A stretch of DNA of 42,323 bases from Verrucomicrobiota bacterium (GCA_039192515.1 JBCCXA010000031.1:1-42323); one strand, 5' to 3'. Counted from the stretch's first letter, positions 17,788 to 26,930 are shown. Program-made: numbers and translations. The notes: a model not told the origin generated them from the sequence alone.

Positions 17788-19674
17788 ATGAAAAAATACT
17801 ACACCTTATATCTTAATATTGCTACGACGTTCCTAAGTTTAGGGATTTTGATTATTTCAAACTCACACTCTGCAATTGCGGAATCAAAGCGACCCAATAT
17901 CGTCTGGATGTGTGGCGAAGACTTGGGCGCTCAACTCAGCCCTTACGGGGAAAAGCACGCCCGCTACGCCAAGACGCCAAATATTGACCATATTGCTAAC
18001 TTGAGTCTGACCTACAATCTTGCCTGGTCAAACTCACCAGTATGTCGCCCGGCAAGGACGGCCTTGGCCATGGGAATGTATGCGGAGAGCTTGGGCGGTC
18101 AGCACATGCGCTCAACAGTGTCACCCCCTCCAGGCTCCAAAATGTATTCACAGATTCTAAGCGAAGCTGGCTACAAAACGGCCAATCATGGGAAAGAAGA
18201 CTATGCCGTGCGTAAAACTGGCACACTATGGAATAGTAATGCTTCACTAGCTGATATTGAACAACCATTTTTCATGAAGCTGCAATACGGCAAGCTACAC
18301 GAGGGCGGCATCCGCGCTAAAATGAAAGAGCTCAAAAAGTCTAAAATTCCAAGGTATGACTTGCCCGCCTTTCATCCGGATATCCCCGAAATGCACCTAG
18401 CCTGGCATGCCCTATACAAGCGGATCGAAGAATTCGATGGAGTCATTGGCAAATGGCTTGAGACTATGAAAGAGCATAGTCTAATGGAAAATACTATCAT
18501 TATGATCTGGGGGGACCACGGGCCCGCTATTGCACGTGGGAAGCGCTACGTAAGAGATTTTGGGCTTCGTGTGCCCCTGATTATCTACATTCCTGAGAAA
18601 TACCGATCTACCCTAGCGCCTAAGGAATACAATCCCGGCACCAAGACAAACCGCCCGGTTAGCTTTGTCGACATTGGCCCGACTATGCTGAGCCTGGCTG
18701 GTATCGAACCTCCCCCTACTATGCAAGGCCTCCCATTTATGGGTGTTTACAGTAAGGAGCCACGCCAATATATCTTTGGCGCGCGCGGCCGCATGGACGA
18801 GCGTATCGATATGATACGGACCGTACGCAATGAACGCTACCAGCTCATGCGCAACTACATGCCTCATCTACCTTATGGTCAACATATACAGACCCTTCAT
18901 GAAAACCTCGTCATGAACCCCTGGAAAGCAAAAACCGAGGCCGGTGAGTTAGGTCTACCCTCATCAAGTTATTGGAACCCCAAGCCACCCGTAGAGCTAT
19001 ACGACATGCAAAACGACCCGGATCAAGTAAAGAACCTCGCCGATGATCCCAACTATAGCGATACTCGCAAAGAACTAATGGCTGTCTTGCACAAGCAACA
19101 AGAGGAAATTCGTGATATTGGATTTGTCCCAGAGTCACAAATCCATTCGCGCCCGGCCAAGGGTCAAACACCCTACGAATGGGCACATTCAGATGTCTAC
19201 GACCTCAAAAGAATCCGCACCATTGCTGAACTTGCAGCAGATGGTGAGTTGGAGGCTGTGCCAACTCTTGTTGAATCAATGAATGATGCCGACCCCGCTG
19301 TCCAATATTGGGCGACTCTAGGTCTTCTGATCCGCGGGGAAGCCACAATTAAGACACACCGTAAGGCTTTACTAACGGTTCTTGATATAAAATCAGCACC
19401 CTCTGCGCGCGTAGTCGCGGCTGAGGCCTTGGCACGCTATGGCGATATCAGTGATCGCGAAGCTGCGCTTGCCACCTTGCTCAAGCTTGCCAAAGCTAAA
19501 AACTCTGAATCTGATCAACACATAGAGCTCGCTGCCCTCAATGTCATGGATAGACTGGATGCCATGATGCTACCTTACTACGATCAAATCAAAAAACTGG
19601 AAACCAAAGGTTACAGCAAACGAGTTTTAGAATCCAAGCTTCTTCCCGACCTGAAAAAACTCAAAGAGAAATAA
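17788..19674 (+). CDS. S1 sulfatase (heparan N-sulfatase-like) with HEAT-like C-terminal repeats
   Basis: The product has 628 residues with a signal peptide to about 31 (SAIAES). The catalytic site is Cys86 in C-R-P-A-R, a canonical CxPxR. The first metal motif reads CGEDLG (Glu44/Asp45), as in the sulfamidase-like branch, rather than DD. IWGDHGP is the second metal strand. The catalytic part ends near 460. Residues about 475-605 are alpha-helical repeats of HEAT type (AVPTLVESMNDADPAVQYWATLGL, then SARVVAAEALARYGD), which usually mediate protein contacts. It is not closely related to the other four sulfatases here and probably acts on a different sulfate position or linkage. It sits downstream of the AraC gene on the same strand, 216 bp apart. 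Confidence 0.92.
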   Translation: MKKYYTLYLNIATTFLSLGILIISNSHSAIAESKRPNIVWMCGEDLGAQLSPYGEKHARYAKTPNIDHIANLSLTYNLAWSNSPVCRPARTALAMGMYAESLGGQHMRSTVSPPPGSKMYSQILSEAGYKTANHGKEDYAVRKTGTLWNSNASLADIEQPFFMKLQYGKLHEGGIRAKMKELKKSKIPRYDLPAFHPDIPEMHLAWHALYKRIEEFDGVIGKWLETMKEHSLMENTIIMIWGDHGPAIARGKRYVRDFGLRVPLIIYIPEKYRSTLAPKEYNPGTKTNRPVSFVDIGPTMLSLAGIEPPPTMQGLPFMGVYSKEPRQYIFGARGRMDERIDMIRTVRNERYQLMRNYMPHLPYGQHIQTLHENLVMNPWKAKTEAGELGLPSSSYWNPKPPVELYDMQNDPDQVKNLADDPNYSDTRKELMAVLHKQQEEIRDIGFVPESQIHSRPAKGQTPYEWAHSDVYDLKRIRTIAELAADGELEAVPTLVESMNDADPAVQYWATLGLLIRGEATIKTHRKALLTVLDIKSAPSARVVAAEALARYGDISDREAALATLLKLAKAKNSESDQHIELAALNVMDRLDAMMLPYYDQIKKLETKGYSKRVLESKLLPDLKKLKEK

Positions 19675-19682
19675 TTTTCTCT
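19665..19682. terminator. Weak AT-rich hairpin at convergent gene ends
   Basis: AGAGAAA at 19665-19671 and TTTCTCT at 19676-19682 can pair with a four-base loop and span the stop codon of the sulfatase; the mgtE gene ends eight bases beyond. The stem has few G-C pairs and only a short T run, so function as a bidirectional terminator is a guess. Confidence 0.3.
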
Positions 19683-19689
19683 ACCACTA

Positions 19690-21033
19690 TCACAGCATAT
19701 ATTGGGGAAAGAATTGCATTCCCAATGCGGCTAGTCCGAGGAAAACAAAAAAACCAATAACATCGGTTACAGTCGTCAACATAATAGCCGAGGCCAGGGC
19801 GGGGTCTATTTTAAGACTTTTTAAGCCTAAGGGAATCAATACTCCAGCCACGGCAGCCACCAACATATTCAATGCCATAGCCAGACATGTGATGATGCCC
19901 AAACTCAAATTTCCTTTCCACACCCAAGACACTAAACCCACTATTAGACCAATAGATATACCATTGATCAATCCTACAACTACTTCCTTAACCAAAGCCG
20001 CTCGCTGTTGCTGTAAGGAAACTTCTGACAAGGCTAGTGAGCGTACTAGGATAGTCAGTGTTTGAGTTCCAGCATTCCCTCCTTGTCCCGCAATGATAGG
20101 AAGAAAAATGGCCAAAACTGCATACTGGGCAATCGTCTCTTCAAAAATAGAAACCACAAGTCCTGCAGCAAAAGCCGTTGCTAGATTGACACATAACCAG
20201 GGCAAGCGATTACGAACCGACGTACGCCAGGAGGTATCCAACATTTCCTCACCTGAGAGACCCACCATCCTCTGCATATCCTCAGTAGCCTCCTCTTGAA
20301 CAATCTCGATGACATCATCACTCAGGATAATACCTTGTAAGCGCTGAAAATCATCCACTACAGGAATAGAATTAAAGTGATAACGCTGAAATAAAGTGGC
20401 TACTTCTTCTTGGTCTGCATGAACGGAGACACACCTTACATCTCGATCCATCAGTTCCTCGATCATACGATCCGCTTTGGAGAAAAGAAGATCCCTAACC
20501 CTCAGAACACCACGAAGTCTGCCATCCTCATCTATTACATAGATGTAAAACAAATCTTCACTGTTAATCTCTTCGTGCGTACGCAGCTTTTCGGTAGCTT
20601 CGGCAACACTCAATGACTCGGAGAGCGCAATAAACTCGGTCTGCATGGTACCCCCAGCAGAATCCTCGGGATATTTCAAAAGGCTGCGCATCTCAGCAGC
20701 ATCTTCGGGATTCAGGGAACCCATGATCTCATTGAGACGCTTAGCAGAAAGTTGCCCTAAGACGTCTGCAGCATCATCCGTAAACATCTCTCCGATAATT
20801 CCAGAAAGCCTATTGAGGCGCATAGTTTCAAAAAGCTGCACGGACATCTCAATGGGATACTCCGCTATCACTTCCGCAGTTAATTCATCAGGTAGTTGTC
20901 GCAAAACCTCGCGAATTTTACTTACTGGGATAGACCTTGTTTGCTCAGCAATGTCAGCAGGGTGACATTGCTTTAATGACTCTATCCATTGTGGATCTTT
21001 GACATCAATGATCAGCTCATCTATTTTTTCCAA
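19690..21033 (-). CDS. mgtE: Magnesium transporter MgtE
   Basis: The product has 447 residues, the usual MgtE length. About 20-125 is the MgtE N domain (superhelical, with LPDELTAEVI and DDAADVLGQL), 130-255 are two CBS domains, and 275-447 are five transmembrane helices including the pore segments PIIAGQGGNAGTQT and LTTVTDVIGFFVFLGLA. It forms a dimeric Mg2+ channel in the inner membrane, gated by cytoplasmic Mg2+ binding to the N/CBS domains. The start is TTG, chosen because GGGAGG lies six bases upstream and no better ATG follows. The roughly 230 bases upstream show no M-box riboswitch that I can recognise. It converges with the sulfatase at 17788. Confidence 0.96.
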   Translation of the reverse strand: MEKIDELIIDVKDPQWIESLKQCHPADIAEQTRSIPVSKIREVLRQLPDELTAEVIAEYPIEMSVQLFETMRLNRLSGIIGEMFTDDAADVLGQLSAKRLNEIMGSLNPEDAAEMRSLLKYPEDSAGGTMQTEFIALSESLSVAEATEKLRTHEEINSEDLFYIYVIDEDGRLRGVLRVRDLLFSKADRMIEELMDRDVRCVSVHADQEEVATLFQRYHFNSIPVVDDFQRLQGIILSDDVIEIVQEEATEDMQRMVGLSGEEMLDTSWRTSVRNRLPWLCVNLATAFAAGLVVSIFEETIAQYAVLAIFLPIIAGQGGNAGTQTLTILVRSLALSEVSLQQQRAALVKEVVVGLINGISIGLIVGLVSWVWKGNLSLGIITCLAMALNMLVAAVAGVLIPLGLKSLKIDPALASAIMLTTVTDVIGFFVFLGLAALGMQFFPQYML

Positions 21034-21269
21034 AGCGCACCTCCCAAACGGTTTAACCCGAATGATGCCTTAGAGACCTAAAGATCTGTGCAAGATCTTG
21101 GGCCAAGAAACATCATCTCCATTGGATCAAACTACGGCAAAGCTTCTGCAGTGTCAGCTAAATTTCCGAATAACATCCTTTACCAAAACAAGCTATTTGC
21201 CATAAATAAATCGCTCGCAAGAATTTCCAGAATAGTCTAGCTATTAAACCCCACCAGTATGCATTGATT

Positions 21270-22085
21270 ATGATTCCATTAGAAGACAACCACGAAGATA
21301 TCATCGGCAAAGCCATTACAGGACTGAACTTATCTCCCAAGGATATTTGTGAAAAATCAGGCATCCATGCAGACGATTTAAAAAAAATTTTAGCTGGCGA
21401 CACAGACAAGGAAGCCATTTCCAAAATTGCACCAACACTAAATCTCTCTATCCAAGCACTGCTCGACAGTGCAGAAAAAAAGTGGCACCCAAACATCTCT
21501 TCCCTACCAGCAGAATTGCACACCTATACCACTCCATTTGATGACATGACGGTAAACTCCTACCTCATTATCTTACCCAAGACCAATCGCGCCATAGCCT
21601 TTGACACTGGAACCGATGCAAATCAGATGCTGGACTTAATTTCCAGCGAAAATCTCCAGCTAACGCACATCTTTCTTACCCATACACATGGAGACCATAT
21701 TTTTGAGCTCGATCGCATGACTGAGAAAACGGGAGCGATAGCTCATGTCAATGTCAAGGAGAAGATCCCTGGAGCTACTACTTTTAATTTTGGAAAACAT
21801 TTTGAATTAGATTCCGTGACTATTCGCACCTTGCAAACGACTGGCCATAGTATTGGCGGAACAACCTATGTGCTAGAGGGTTTGAGTAAAAAGCTAGCCA
21901 TTGTCGGAGACGCTATCTTCGCCGGATCTATGGGAGGCGGCATGATTTCTTATGAAGATGCCTTAGAGGCTAATCAATCTCAGATCTTAACTCTGCCAGA
22001 TGAAACTCTATTATGTCCAGGCCACGGCCCCATCACTCAAGTAGGCTTGGAAAAGCAACACAACCCATTTTTTGCCACAGCCTAA
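21270..22085 (+). CDS. Metallo-beta-lactamase-fold hydrolase with N-terminal helix-turn-helix-like domain
   Basis: I take the ATG at 21270 (271 residues); a TTG two codons earlier is also possible. The first seventy residues form a short helical domain (NLSPKDICEKSGIHADDLKKILAGDT, then ISKIAPTLNLSIQALLDSAEKKW) that looks like an XRE/HTH_3 fold. The rest is a metallo-beta-lactamase domain with the binuclear metal motif THTHGDH, a later GHSIGGTTY histidine, the VGDAIFAGSMGG aspartate and the terminal CPGHGP histidine. This is the glyoxalase-II-like branch, so hydrolysis of a thioester or similar small substrate is plausible. The HTH-hydrolase combination is uncommon, and whether the front domain binds DNA is not known. 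Its end overlaps the convergent DUF481 gene by four bases. Confidence 0.88.
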   Translation: MIPLEDNHEDIIGKAITGLNLSPKDICEKSGIHADDLKKILAGDTDKEAISKIAPTLNLSIQALLDSAEKKWHPNISSLPAELHTYTTPFDDMTVNSYLIILPKTNRAIAFDTGTDANQMLDLISSENLQLTHIFLTHTHGDHIFELDRMTEKTGAIAHVNVKEKIPGATTFNFGKHFELDSVTIRTLQTTGHSIGGTTYVLEGLSKKLAIVGDAIFAGSMGGGMISYEDALEANQSQILTLPDETLLCPGHGPITQVGLEKQHNPFFATA

Positions 22086-22963
22086 AAATCAATCACAATT
22101 GAGGAGGTGGATAAAAGATCGTATTCCTGCTTATCCGAAGCTGGCTTATTATCATATAAATTCTCCAAAGAAAATCGTAGACTCAGATGCTCCATCAGGC
22201 GGCTTTCTAATCCTAACTCAAAACTAGCATTCCAGTCCTCAAGGTCCTGGGCATTTTGTAAAAACCCAGCTTCATGATACATTTTAATCGCATCATTAAA
22301 TTGATATTCTATATGATGGGTCACTCGTCCACGCAGACTTGTGTCTAGACTCGAGTCGTTTAATTCCTCCAGCACGAGCACAGGCCCCGCTTCCAAAGAC
22401 ATAGAAAATTTATCTGTTTCGTAAAACTTATATCCAATTCCAGGCCCAATCGTAAATCGGTAATTAATCCCTAATTGATCATCATAAAGCCCTTCCCCTA
22501 GTGCTAACCAATACCAACGATCACCAATCTCTCGGTTGTATTGCAGACGCCCCAAGGCTTTTTGAGCCGTGGTTTCTTCTTCTGTTTCTCCTAAAGACCC
22601 CTCGACACGTAATTGTAATTTATCTAGTTCACTCTCACGAGTGGCTTTGGCTTTAAGGTTCAGCAAAAAGGAATCTGTATTGCCGCGCGACAAATTTGCA
22701 CCAAGTGAGATATCACGCTTCCATTTGACTTTGTTTAAATCAGTGAGTTGTTCCATCTTTGCCTGTGGCGTCAACGGCTTAGCCGTCACTGGCCTGCCGG
22801 ACAATTGCCCACGTAATGCTTCATTCTCTTTTTTTAGCGATTCAATTTCCTTCAACAAATCATTCCTAGTTCGACTATCCGCCAATCCCACAGACAGGCT
22901 TACTGTAAAAATAGCCAATGTGAGTAAAACCGCTCTTGAATATTCTCTCCCTAAAATTTTCAT
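22082..22963 (-). CDS. DUF481-family outer-membrane beta-barrel protein
   Basis: The product has 293 residues with a signal peptide (ILTL-type core, ending GLADS at about 30) and a short coiled coil (LLKEIESLKKENEALRGQL, about 36-54). From about 75 the DUF481 pattern begins (WKRDISLGANLSRGNTDSFLLNLKAKATRES), with alternating beta strands to the terminal IVIDF, whose final Phe is typical of outer-membrane barrels. Family members are often called salt-induced outer-membrane proteins (YdiY-like); the function is not established. AGGAGG stands unusually close to the ATG (two bases between). It is divergent from leuC, sharing a 154-bp promoter region. Confidence 0.9.
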   Translation of the reverse strand: MKILGREYSRAVLLTLAIFTVSLSVGLADSRTRNDLLKEIESLKKENEALRGQLSGRPVTAKPLTPQAKMEQLTDLNKVKWKRDISLGANLSRGNTDSFLLNLKAKATRESELDKLQLRVEGSLGETEEETTAQKALGRLQYNREIGDRWYWLALGEGLYDDQLGINYRFTIGPGIGYKFYETDKFSMSLEAGPVLVLEELNDSSLDTSLRGRVTHHIEYQFNDAIKMYHEAGFLQNAQDLEDWNASFELGLESRLMEHLSLRFSLENLYDNKPASDKQEYDLLSTSSIVIDF

Positions 22964-23018
22964 TGCCTCCTAATAAACAGAATCCCTACCAGATATCAAT
23001 GACTTAGAGGAGGCCATG

Positions 23019-23069
23019 ATGATATGGAGAAGTTGCTCAAAAAATGTGGTCATGATAATCATTGCCTAG
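23019..23069 (+). CDS. Candidate leader peptide upstream of leuC (16 codons)
   Basis: The frame reads M-I-W-R-S-C-S-K-N-V-V-M-I-I-I-A then TAG. An AGAGGAGG at 23006-23013 is five bases before the ATG, by far the best ribosome site in this intergenic region, and it serves no long gene. The consecutive Val, Val, Met, Ile, Ile, Ile codons recall leader peptides of branched-chain amino-acid operons. Bases 23012-23024 can pair imperfectly with about 23055-23067, which would hide the start region. A second frame (23024-23104, 26 codons, five Leu codons) overlaps it. I cannot see a convincing terminator hairpin before leuC, so attenuation is only a hypothesis. Confidence 0.35.
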   Translation: MIWRSCSKNVVMIIIA

Positions 23070-23117
23070 AAGCAGTTCTTACCCTATGCTTTTGGGCCAT
23101 TTAATCAGAGAAAAACC

Positions 23118-24542
23118 ATGGGAAAAACACTCTTCGAAAAAGTTTGGGAAGCGCACAAGGTTCAGGATTTAGCTAATGGGCAAACACAACTGCTTATTGG
23201 AACGCATCTCGTACACGAAGTGACTAGTCCTCAAGCGTTTGCTATGCTAAGAGAGCGTGGTTTAAAGGTCCGGTATCCTCACCGCACATTTGCTACCGTT
23301 GACCATATTATCCCAACTGATCAACGCGAACGCCCTTTTGCTGACCAGCTAGCAGATGATATGATCGAAGAACTGGGTAAGAACTGTAAAGAGTTCGGTG
23401 TTACTTATTTCGATGTCGCTTCAGGAAAGCAGGGAATTGTTCACACTGTTGGGCCAGAGCAGGGCATTACTCAGCCAGGAACCACCATCGCTTGCGGAGA
23501 CTCTCATACTTCTACTCATGGTGCTTTCGGAGCCATAGCTTTCGGCATTGGCACAAGCCAGGTGCGAGACGTTCTTGCCACACAAACGATGGCCATAGGC
23601 AAACTCAAAGTTCGCCGCATCAATGTAAATGGACAGCTCAGCGCTGGAGTCTATGCCAAAGACGTAATTCTTCACATTATTCGAATACTTGGAGTAAATG
23701 GCGGCACCGGCTATGCCTACGAATACGCGGGAAATACCTTTGATAACTTCTCTATGGAAGAACGCATGACCGTTTGCAATATGTCGATTGAGGGTGGTGC
23801 ACGAGTTGGTTATGTCAACCCCGATGAAACAACTTTTGCGTATCTGAAAGGACGCCCGTATTCACCCAAGGGCGTACCATGGGATCAAGCAGTCGAACAA
23901 TGGCAGTCTTTTGCATCTGATGCTGACGCTAAATATGATGATGTAGTGAATATCAATGCCGCTGATATCGAACCAACCGTAACTTGGGGCATTAATCCGA
24001 GTCAGGGCATCGCCATTAATGAAAATATCCCTGCAGTCGCTGATGGTGCCAATGAAGCGGATCAAGCTTCCATTGCTGAAGCTCTCGAATACATGCAATT
24101 CGAGGGAGGAGAAGCAATCAAAGGCAAAAAGATCAACGTCGCCTTCATTGGCTCATGCACCAACGGTCGATACTCCGATTTTGTTGAAGTAGCAGAGTAT
24201 ATCAAAGGCCATAAGGTTGCTGAGGGTGTCCGAGCCATAGCTGTGCCCGGATCACAAGTCGTGGGAAGAATCCTCCATGAAAAGGGTATTGACCAAATAT
24301 TTAGGGATGCTGGCTTTGATTGGCGTGATGCCGGTTGCTCCATGTGCTTAGCCATGAATCCTGACAAATTGGTTGGAGATGAGCTATGCGCTAGCTCCAG
24401 CAATCGAAATTTTAAAGGGCGCCAAGGCAGCCCTACTGGTAGAACCCTATTAATGAGCCCATTAATGGTCGCTGCTGCTGCCGTGAAAGGAGAGGTCAGT
24501 GATGCTCGTGAGGTCTTTCAACCCGAATCGTTGATCCTCTAA
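23118..24542 (+). CDS. leuC: 3-isopropylmalate dehydratase large subunit
   Basis: The product has 474 residues, full length. It isomerises 2-isopropylmalate to 3-isopropylmalate in leucine synthesis, together with LeuD in the cytoplasm. The aconitase-type 4Fe-4S ligands are visible: Cys347 ([13 protein letters not shown]) and Cys407/Cys410 ([12 protein letters not shown]). [26 protein letters not shown] and [20 protein letters not shown] are further signatures. The start [15 protein letters not shown] matches the normal LeuC beginning. leuD follows after 22 bp, so both subunits are made from one transcript. leuA and leuB are not in the window. Confidence 0.98.
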   Translation: MGKTLFEKVWEAHKVQDLANGQTQLLIGTHLVHEVTSPQAFAMLRERGLKVRYPHRTFATVDHIIPTDQRERPFADQLADDMIEELGKNCKEFGVTYFDVASGKQGIVHTVGPEQGITQPGTTIACGDSHTSTHGAFGAIAFGIGTSQVRDVLATQTMAIGKLKVRRINVNGQLSAGVYAKDVILHIIRILGVNGGTGYAYEYAGNTFDNFSMEERMTVCNMSIEGGARVGYVNPDETTFAYLKGRPYSPKGVPWDQAVEQWQSFASDADAKYDDVVNINAADIEPTVTWGINPSQGIAINENIPAVADGANEADQASIAEALEYMQFEGGEAIKGKKINVAFIGSCTNGRYSDFVEVAEYIKGHKVAEGVRAIAVPGSQVVGRILHEKGIDQIFRDAGFDWRDAGCSMCLAMNPDKLVGDELCASSSNRNFKGRQGSPTGRTLLMSPLMVAAAAVKGEVSDAREVFQPESLIL

Positions 24543-24564
24543 TATCTCAAACTTAACATTTAAT

Positions 24565-25161
24565 ATGGATAAAATCACTCAAGTTAAAGGCCGTTGTGTT
24601 CCCGCACCCGGCAACGATATAGACACCGATCGTATTATCCCAGCCAGATTCATGAAGTGCGTCACTTTTGATGGCCTAGGTGAATATTTCTTTTATGACG
24701 TTCGTTTCGACAAGGAAGGTAACAAAACGGATCACGCTCTTAATGACAAAAAGTTTGAGGGCGCGACTATCTTACTTTCAGGAAACAATTTTGGCTGTGG
24801 TTCTTCACGCGAACACGCTCCCCAATCCATCTATCGTTATGGAATAAGAGCTGTTGTAGCAGAGGGTTATGCTGAGATTTTCTTTGGGAATTCCACAACT
24901 CTTGGCATGCCTTGCGTCACCGCCAACAAAGAGGATATAGCGAGTATTCGTGAAATCATTGAGGACGACCCCTCTGCTGAACTTCTTATTGATATCCATG
25001 TACTTCAGTTAAGTATTAAGGACCAAACCTTCCCCTGTGAGATGCGTGACTCAGCCCGCGAGGCACTTACTTCTGGCCGCTGGGACCCCCTTGGCAGCTT
25101 AATTGAATCAGAGAAACAAGTTGCCACCGTGGCACAAAAGCTTCCGTATATGTCCATCTAA
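24565..25161 (+). CDS. leuD: 3-isopropylmalate dehydratase small subunit
   Basis: The product has 198 residues, the usual LeuD size. It supplies the swivelling domain that completes the active site of the isomerase with LeuC. Family motifs are DIDTDRIIPARFMK near the N-terminus and LLSGNNFGCGSSREHAPQS, whose Ser-Ser-Arg contributes to substrate binding. It follows leuC by 22 bp. No terminator is obvious in the 80 bases after the stop, so some read-through into the downstream Lrp-type regulator is possible. Confidence 0.97.
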   Translation: MDKITQVKGRCVPAPGNDIDTDRIIPARFMKCVTFDGLGEYFFYDVRFDKEGNKTDHALNDKKFEGATILLSGNNFGCGSSREHAPQSIYRYGIRAVVAEGYAEIFFGNSTTLGMPCVTANKEDIASIREIIEDDPSAELLIDIHVLQLSIKDQTFPCEMRDSAREALTSGRWDPLGSLIESEKQVATVAQKLPYMSI

Positions 25162-25241
25162 TTAGAACCTTATTGAAATGGCATGGGTTCACATTCCTGT
25201 TTTCTCCATTGAGACCTATCCAATGCTTGCTATAGTTCCAT

Positions 25242-25721
25242 ATGGATAAAATCCTAAAAATCCTTGAAGAAAATGCTCTAGCGTCGCCTGAGACCATTGC
25301 AGAAATGCTCAAAAGGCCTGTCGATCAAGTGCGCCAAGAAATTAAGAAACTTGAGGAGGAAGATGTCATACTCGCCTATAAAGCAATCGTCGATGACGAG
25401 AAGGCTGATCGCAAGCTGGTCTTAGCCGTGATTGAAGTGCGGATCACACCCGAACGAGGTGGTGGATTCAATAGGCTCGCAGATAGAATTGCTCAATTTG
25501 CGGAAGTTAAATCATGCTACTTAATGAGCGGCTCCTACGACTTACTAGTATTTGTAGAAGGCCCAGATCTAAAACAAGTCGCTAGTTTTGTTTCTGCAAA
25601 GCTCTCAACCTTAGAAGGTGTTCTTTCAACGGCTACGCACTTCATGCTAAAAACATATAAGGAGCAAGGCACCTTATTCCGACGTCATAGTTCTGAGGAA
25701 CGCTTGAGCATCTCACCATGA
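25242..25721 (+). CDS. Lrp/AsnC-family transcriptional regulator
   Basis: The product has 159 residues. The first sixty form a winged helix-turn-helix (ALASPETIAEMLKRPVDQVRQEIKKLEEEDVILAYKAIVD). About 70-145 is the RAM/AsnC ligand-binding domain (EVRITPERGGGFNRLADRIAQF, then CYLMSGSYDLLVFVEG). Such proteins sense amino acids and assemble into octamers or similar. The stop overlaps the start of the aminotransferase gene (ATGA), so the pair is translationally coupled. The same order, AsnC-type regulator then class-I aminotransferase, is known for alaR-alaT (yugG-yugH) of Bacillus subtilis; equivalent function here is inference. Confidence 0.93.
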   Translation: MDKILKILEENALASPETIAEMLKRPVDQVRQEIKKLEEEDVILAYKAIVDDEKADRKLVLAVIEVRITPERGGGFNRLADRIAQFAEVKSCYLMSGSYDLLVFVEGPDLKQVASFVSAKLSTLEGVLSTATHFMLKTYKEQGTLFRRHSSEERLSISP

Positions 25722-26923
25722 GCCAACGCCCACCCACTTCCCTCAGCGACTCAGAATCTTTTATCGCCGAACATATACGGAATATCCCACGTTCCGGAAT
25801 ACGCGATTTTTTTGAACTGGTCCAAGGTCGTCAGGACATCATATCACTAGGGATAGGAGAACCAGATTTTGTCACTCCCTGGCATATCAGAGAAGCCACT
25901 ATCTATGCACTTGAACAGGGCAAGACAAGCTATACCTCTAACCTAGGATTACTAAGCCTCCGTAAGAGCATTTCGTACTACCTTGAAAAGAATTTCCAGA
26001 TTCGTTATCAACCCGAAAATGAAATTATCATCACTGTTGGTGTATCAGAAGCTATCGATCTAGCGCTTCGGGCTATTATCAACCCGGGAGACGAGATCCT
26101 CTATCACCAACCTTGTTATGTATCCTATTCGCCTAGTATTTTACTCGCTCGCGGCGTGCCTATCCCGGTCATGACTAAGCCTGAAAATGATTTTTCGCTA
26201 AAAGCAGAGGATATTGCACCTCTCATCACCTCTAAGACCAAGGCCCTCCTTCTCAACTTCCCCACAAACCCTACAGGTGCGGTTTTGCCAAAAGAGGAGG
26301 CTCAGAAAATTGCAAAACTTTGCTCGGAAAATAACATCCTAGTCATTTCTGACGAAGTGTACGCTGAACTCACTTATGATGGAGAACATGTCTCAATCGC
26401 CTCCCTACCAGGTATGCGCGAAAGAACTATATTCCTCCATGGATTAAGTAAGGCATATGCGATGACAGGATTTCGCCTCGGTTATGCTTGTGCTTCTGCT
26501 CCTCTAGTAGAAGCCATGATGCGGGTACACCAATATTCCATGTTATGCGCTTCTATTATGAGTCAAGAAGCAGCCATTGAAGCATTAGAAAACGGCAAAA
26601 CAGAGATGGAGAGGATGAAATCTTCTTATCAAGAGCGCCGAAACTACATCGTACATCATTTTAAGCGACTTGGTCTTACTTGCTTCGAACCTCAGGGAGC
26701 CTTTTATGTTTTCCCTTCTATTCAATCAACGGGCCTAAGCAGCCACGAGTTTGCCCATCAATTAGTCAACCAAGAAAATGTTGCAGTCGTCCCTGGTAAT
26801 GCATTTGGGGAAGGCGGAGAAGGCTTTATCCGCTGCAGTTACGCAACTTCCATGAAGCTCCTAGAAGAGGCCATGCATAGAATAGAAAGATTTTGCAAAA
26901 GCATGACAAACTCTTCAGTCTAA
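25718..26923 (+). CDS. PLP-dependent class I/II aminotransferase (AlaT/YugH-like)
   Basis: The product has 401 residues, a normal length for fold-type I aminotransferases. The PLP lysine is Lys245 in H-G-L-S-K-A-Y-A-M-T-G-F-R-L-G-Y. LLNFPTNPTGAVLP holds the cofactor-binding Asn and VISDEVYAELTYDG the pyridine-binding Asp. The C-terminal carboxylate-binding Arg is in FIRCSYATS. It moves an amino group between an amino acid and a 2-oxo acid in the cytoplasm; the coupled Lrp-type regulator suggests alanine or another small amino acid. The overlap with the regulator gene (four bases) and the small gene seven bases later define an operon. Confidence 0.93.
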   Translation: MSQRPPTSLSDSESFIAEHIRNIPRSGIRDFFELVQGRQDIISLGIGEPDFVTPWHIREATIYALEQGKTSYTSNLGLLSLRKSISYYLEKNFQIRYQPENEIIITVGVSEAIDLALRAIINPGDEILYHQPCYVSYSPSILLARGVPIPVMTKPENDFSLKAEDIAPLITSKTKALLLNFPTNPTGAVLPKEEAQKIAKLCSENNILVISDEVYAELTYDGEHVSIASLPGMRERTIFLHGLSKAYAMTGFRLGYACASAPLVEAMMRVHQYSMLCASIMSQEAAIEALENGKTEMERMKSSYQERRNYIVHHFKRLGLTCFEPQGAFYVFPSIQSTGLSSHEFAHQLVNQENVAVVPGNAFGEGGEGFIRCSYATSMKLLEEAMHRIERFCKSMTNSSV

Positions 26924-26930
26924 ATAAAGT

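Noticed and set aside
21034..21263. Possible Mg2+ riboswitch (M-box) ahead of mgtE
   Set aside because: I could not find the conserved M-box core or a convincing terminator stem in the roughly 230-base leader.
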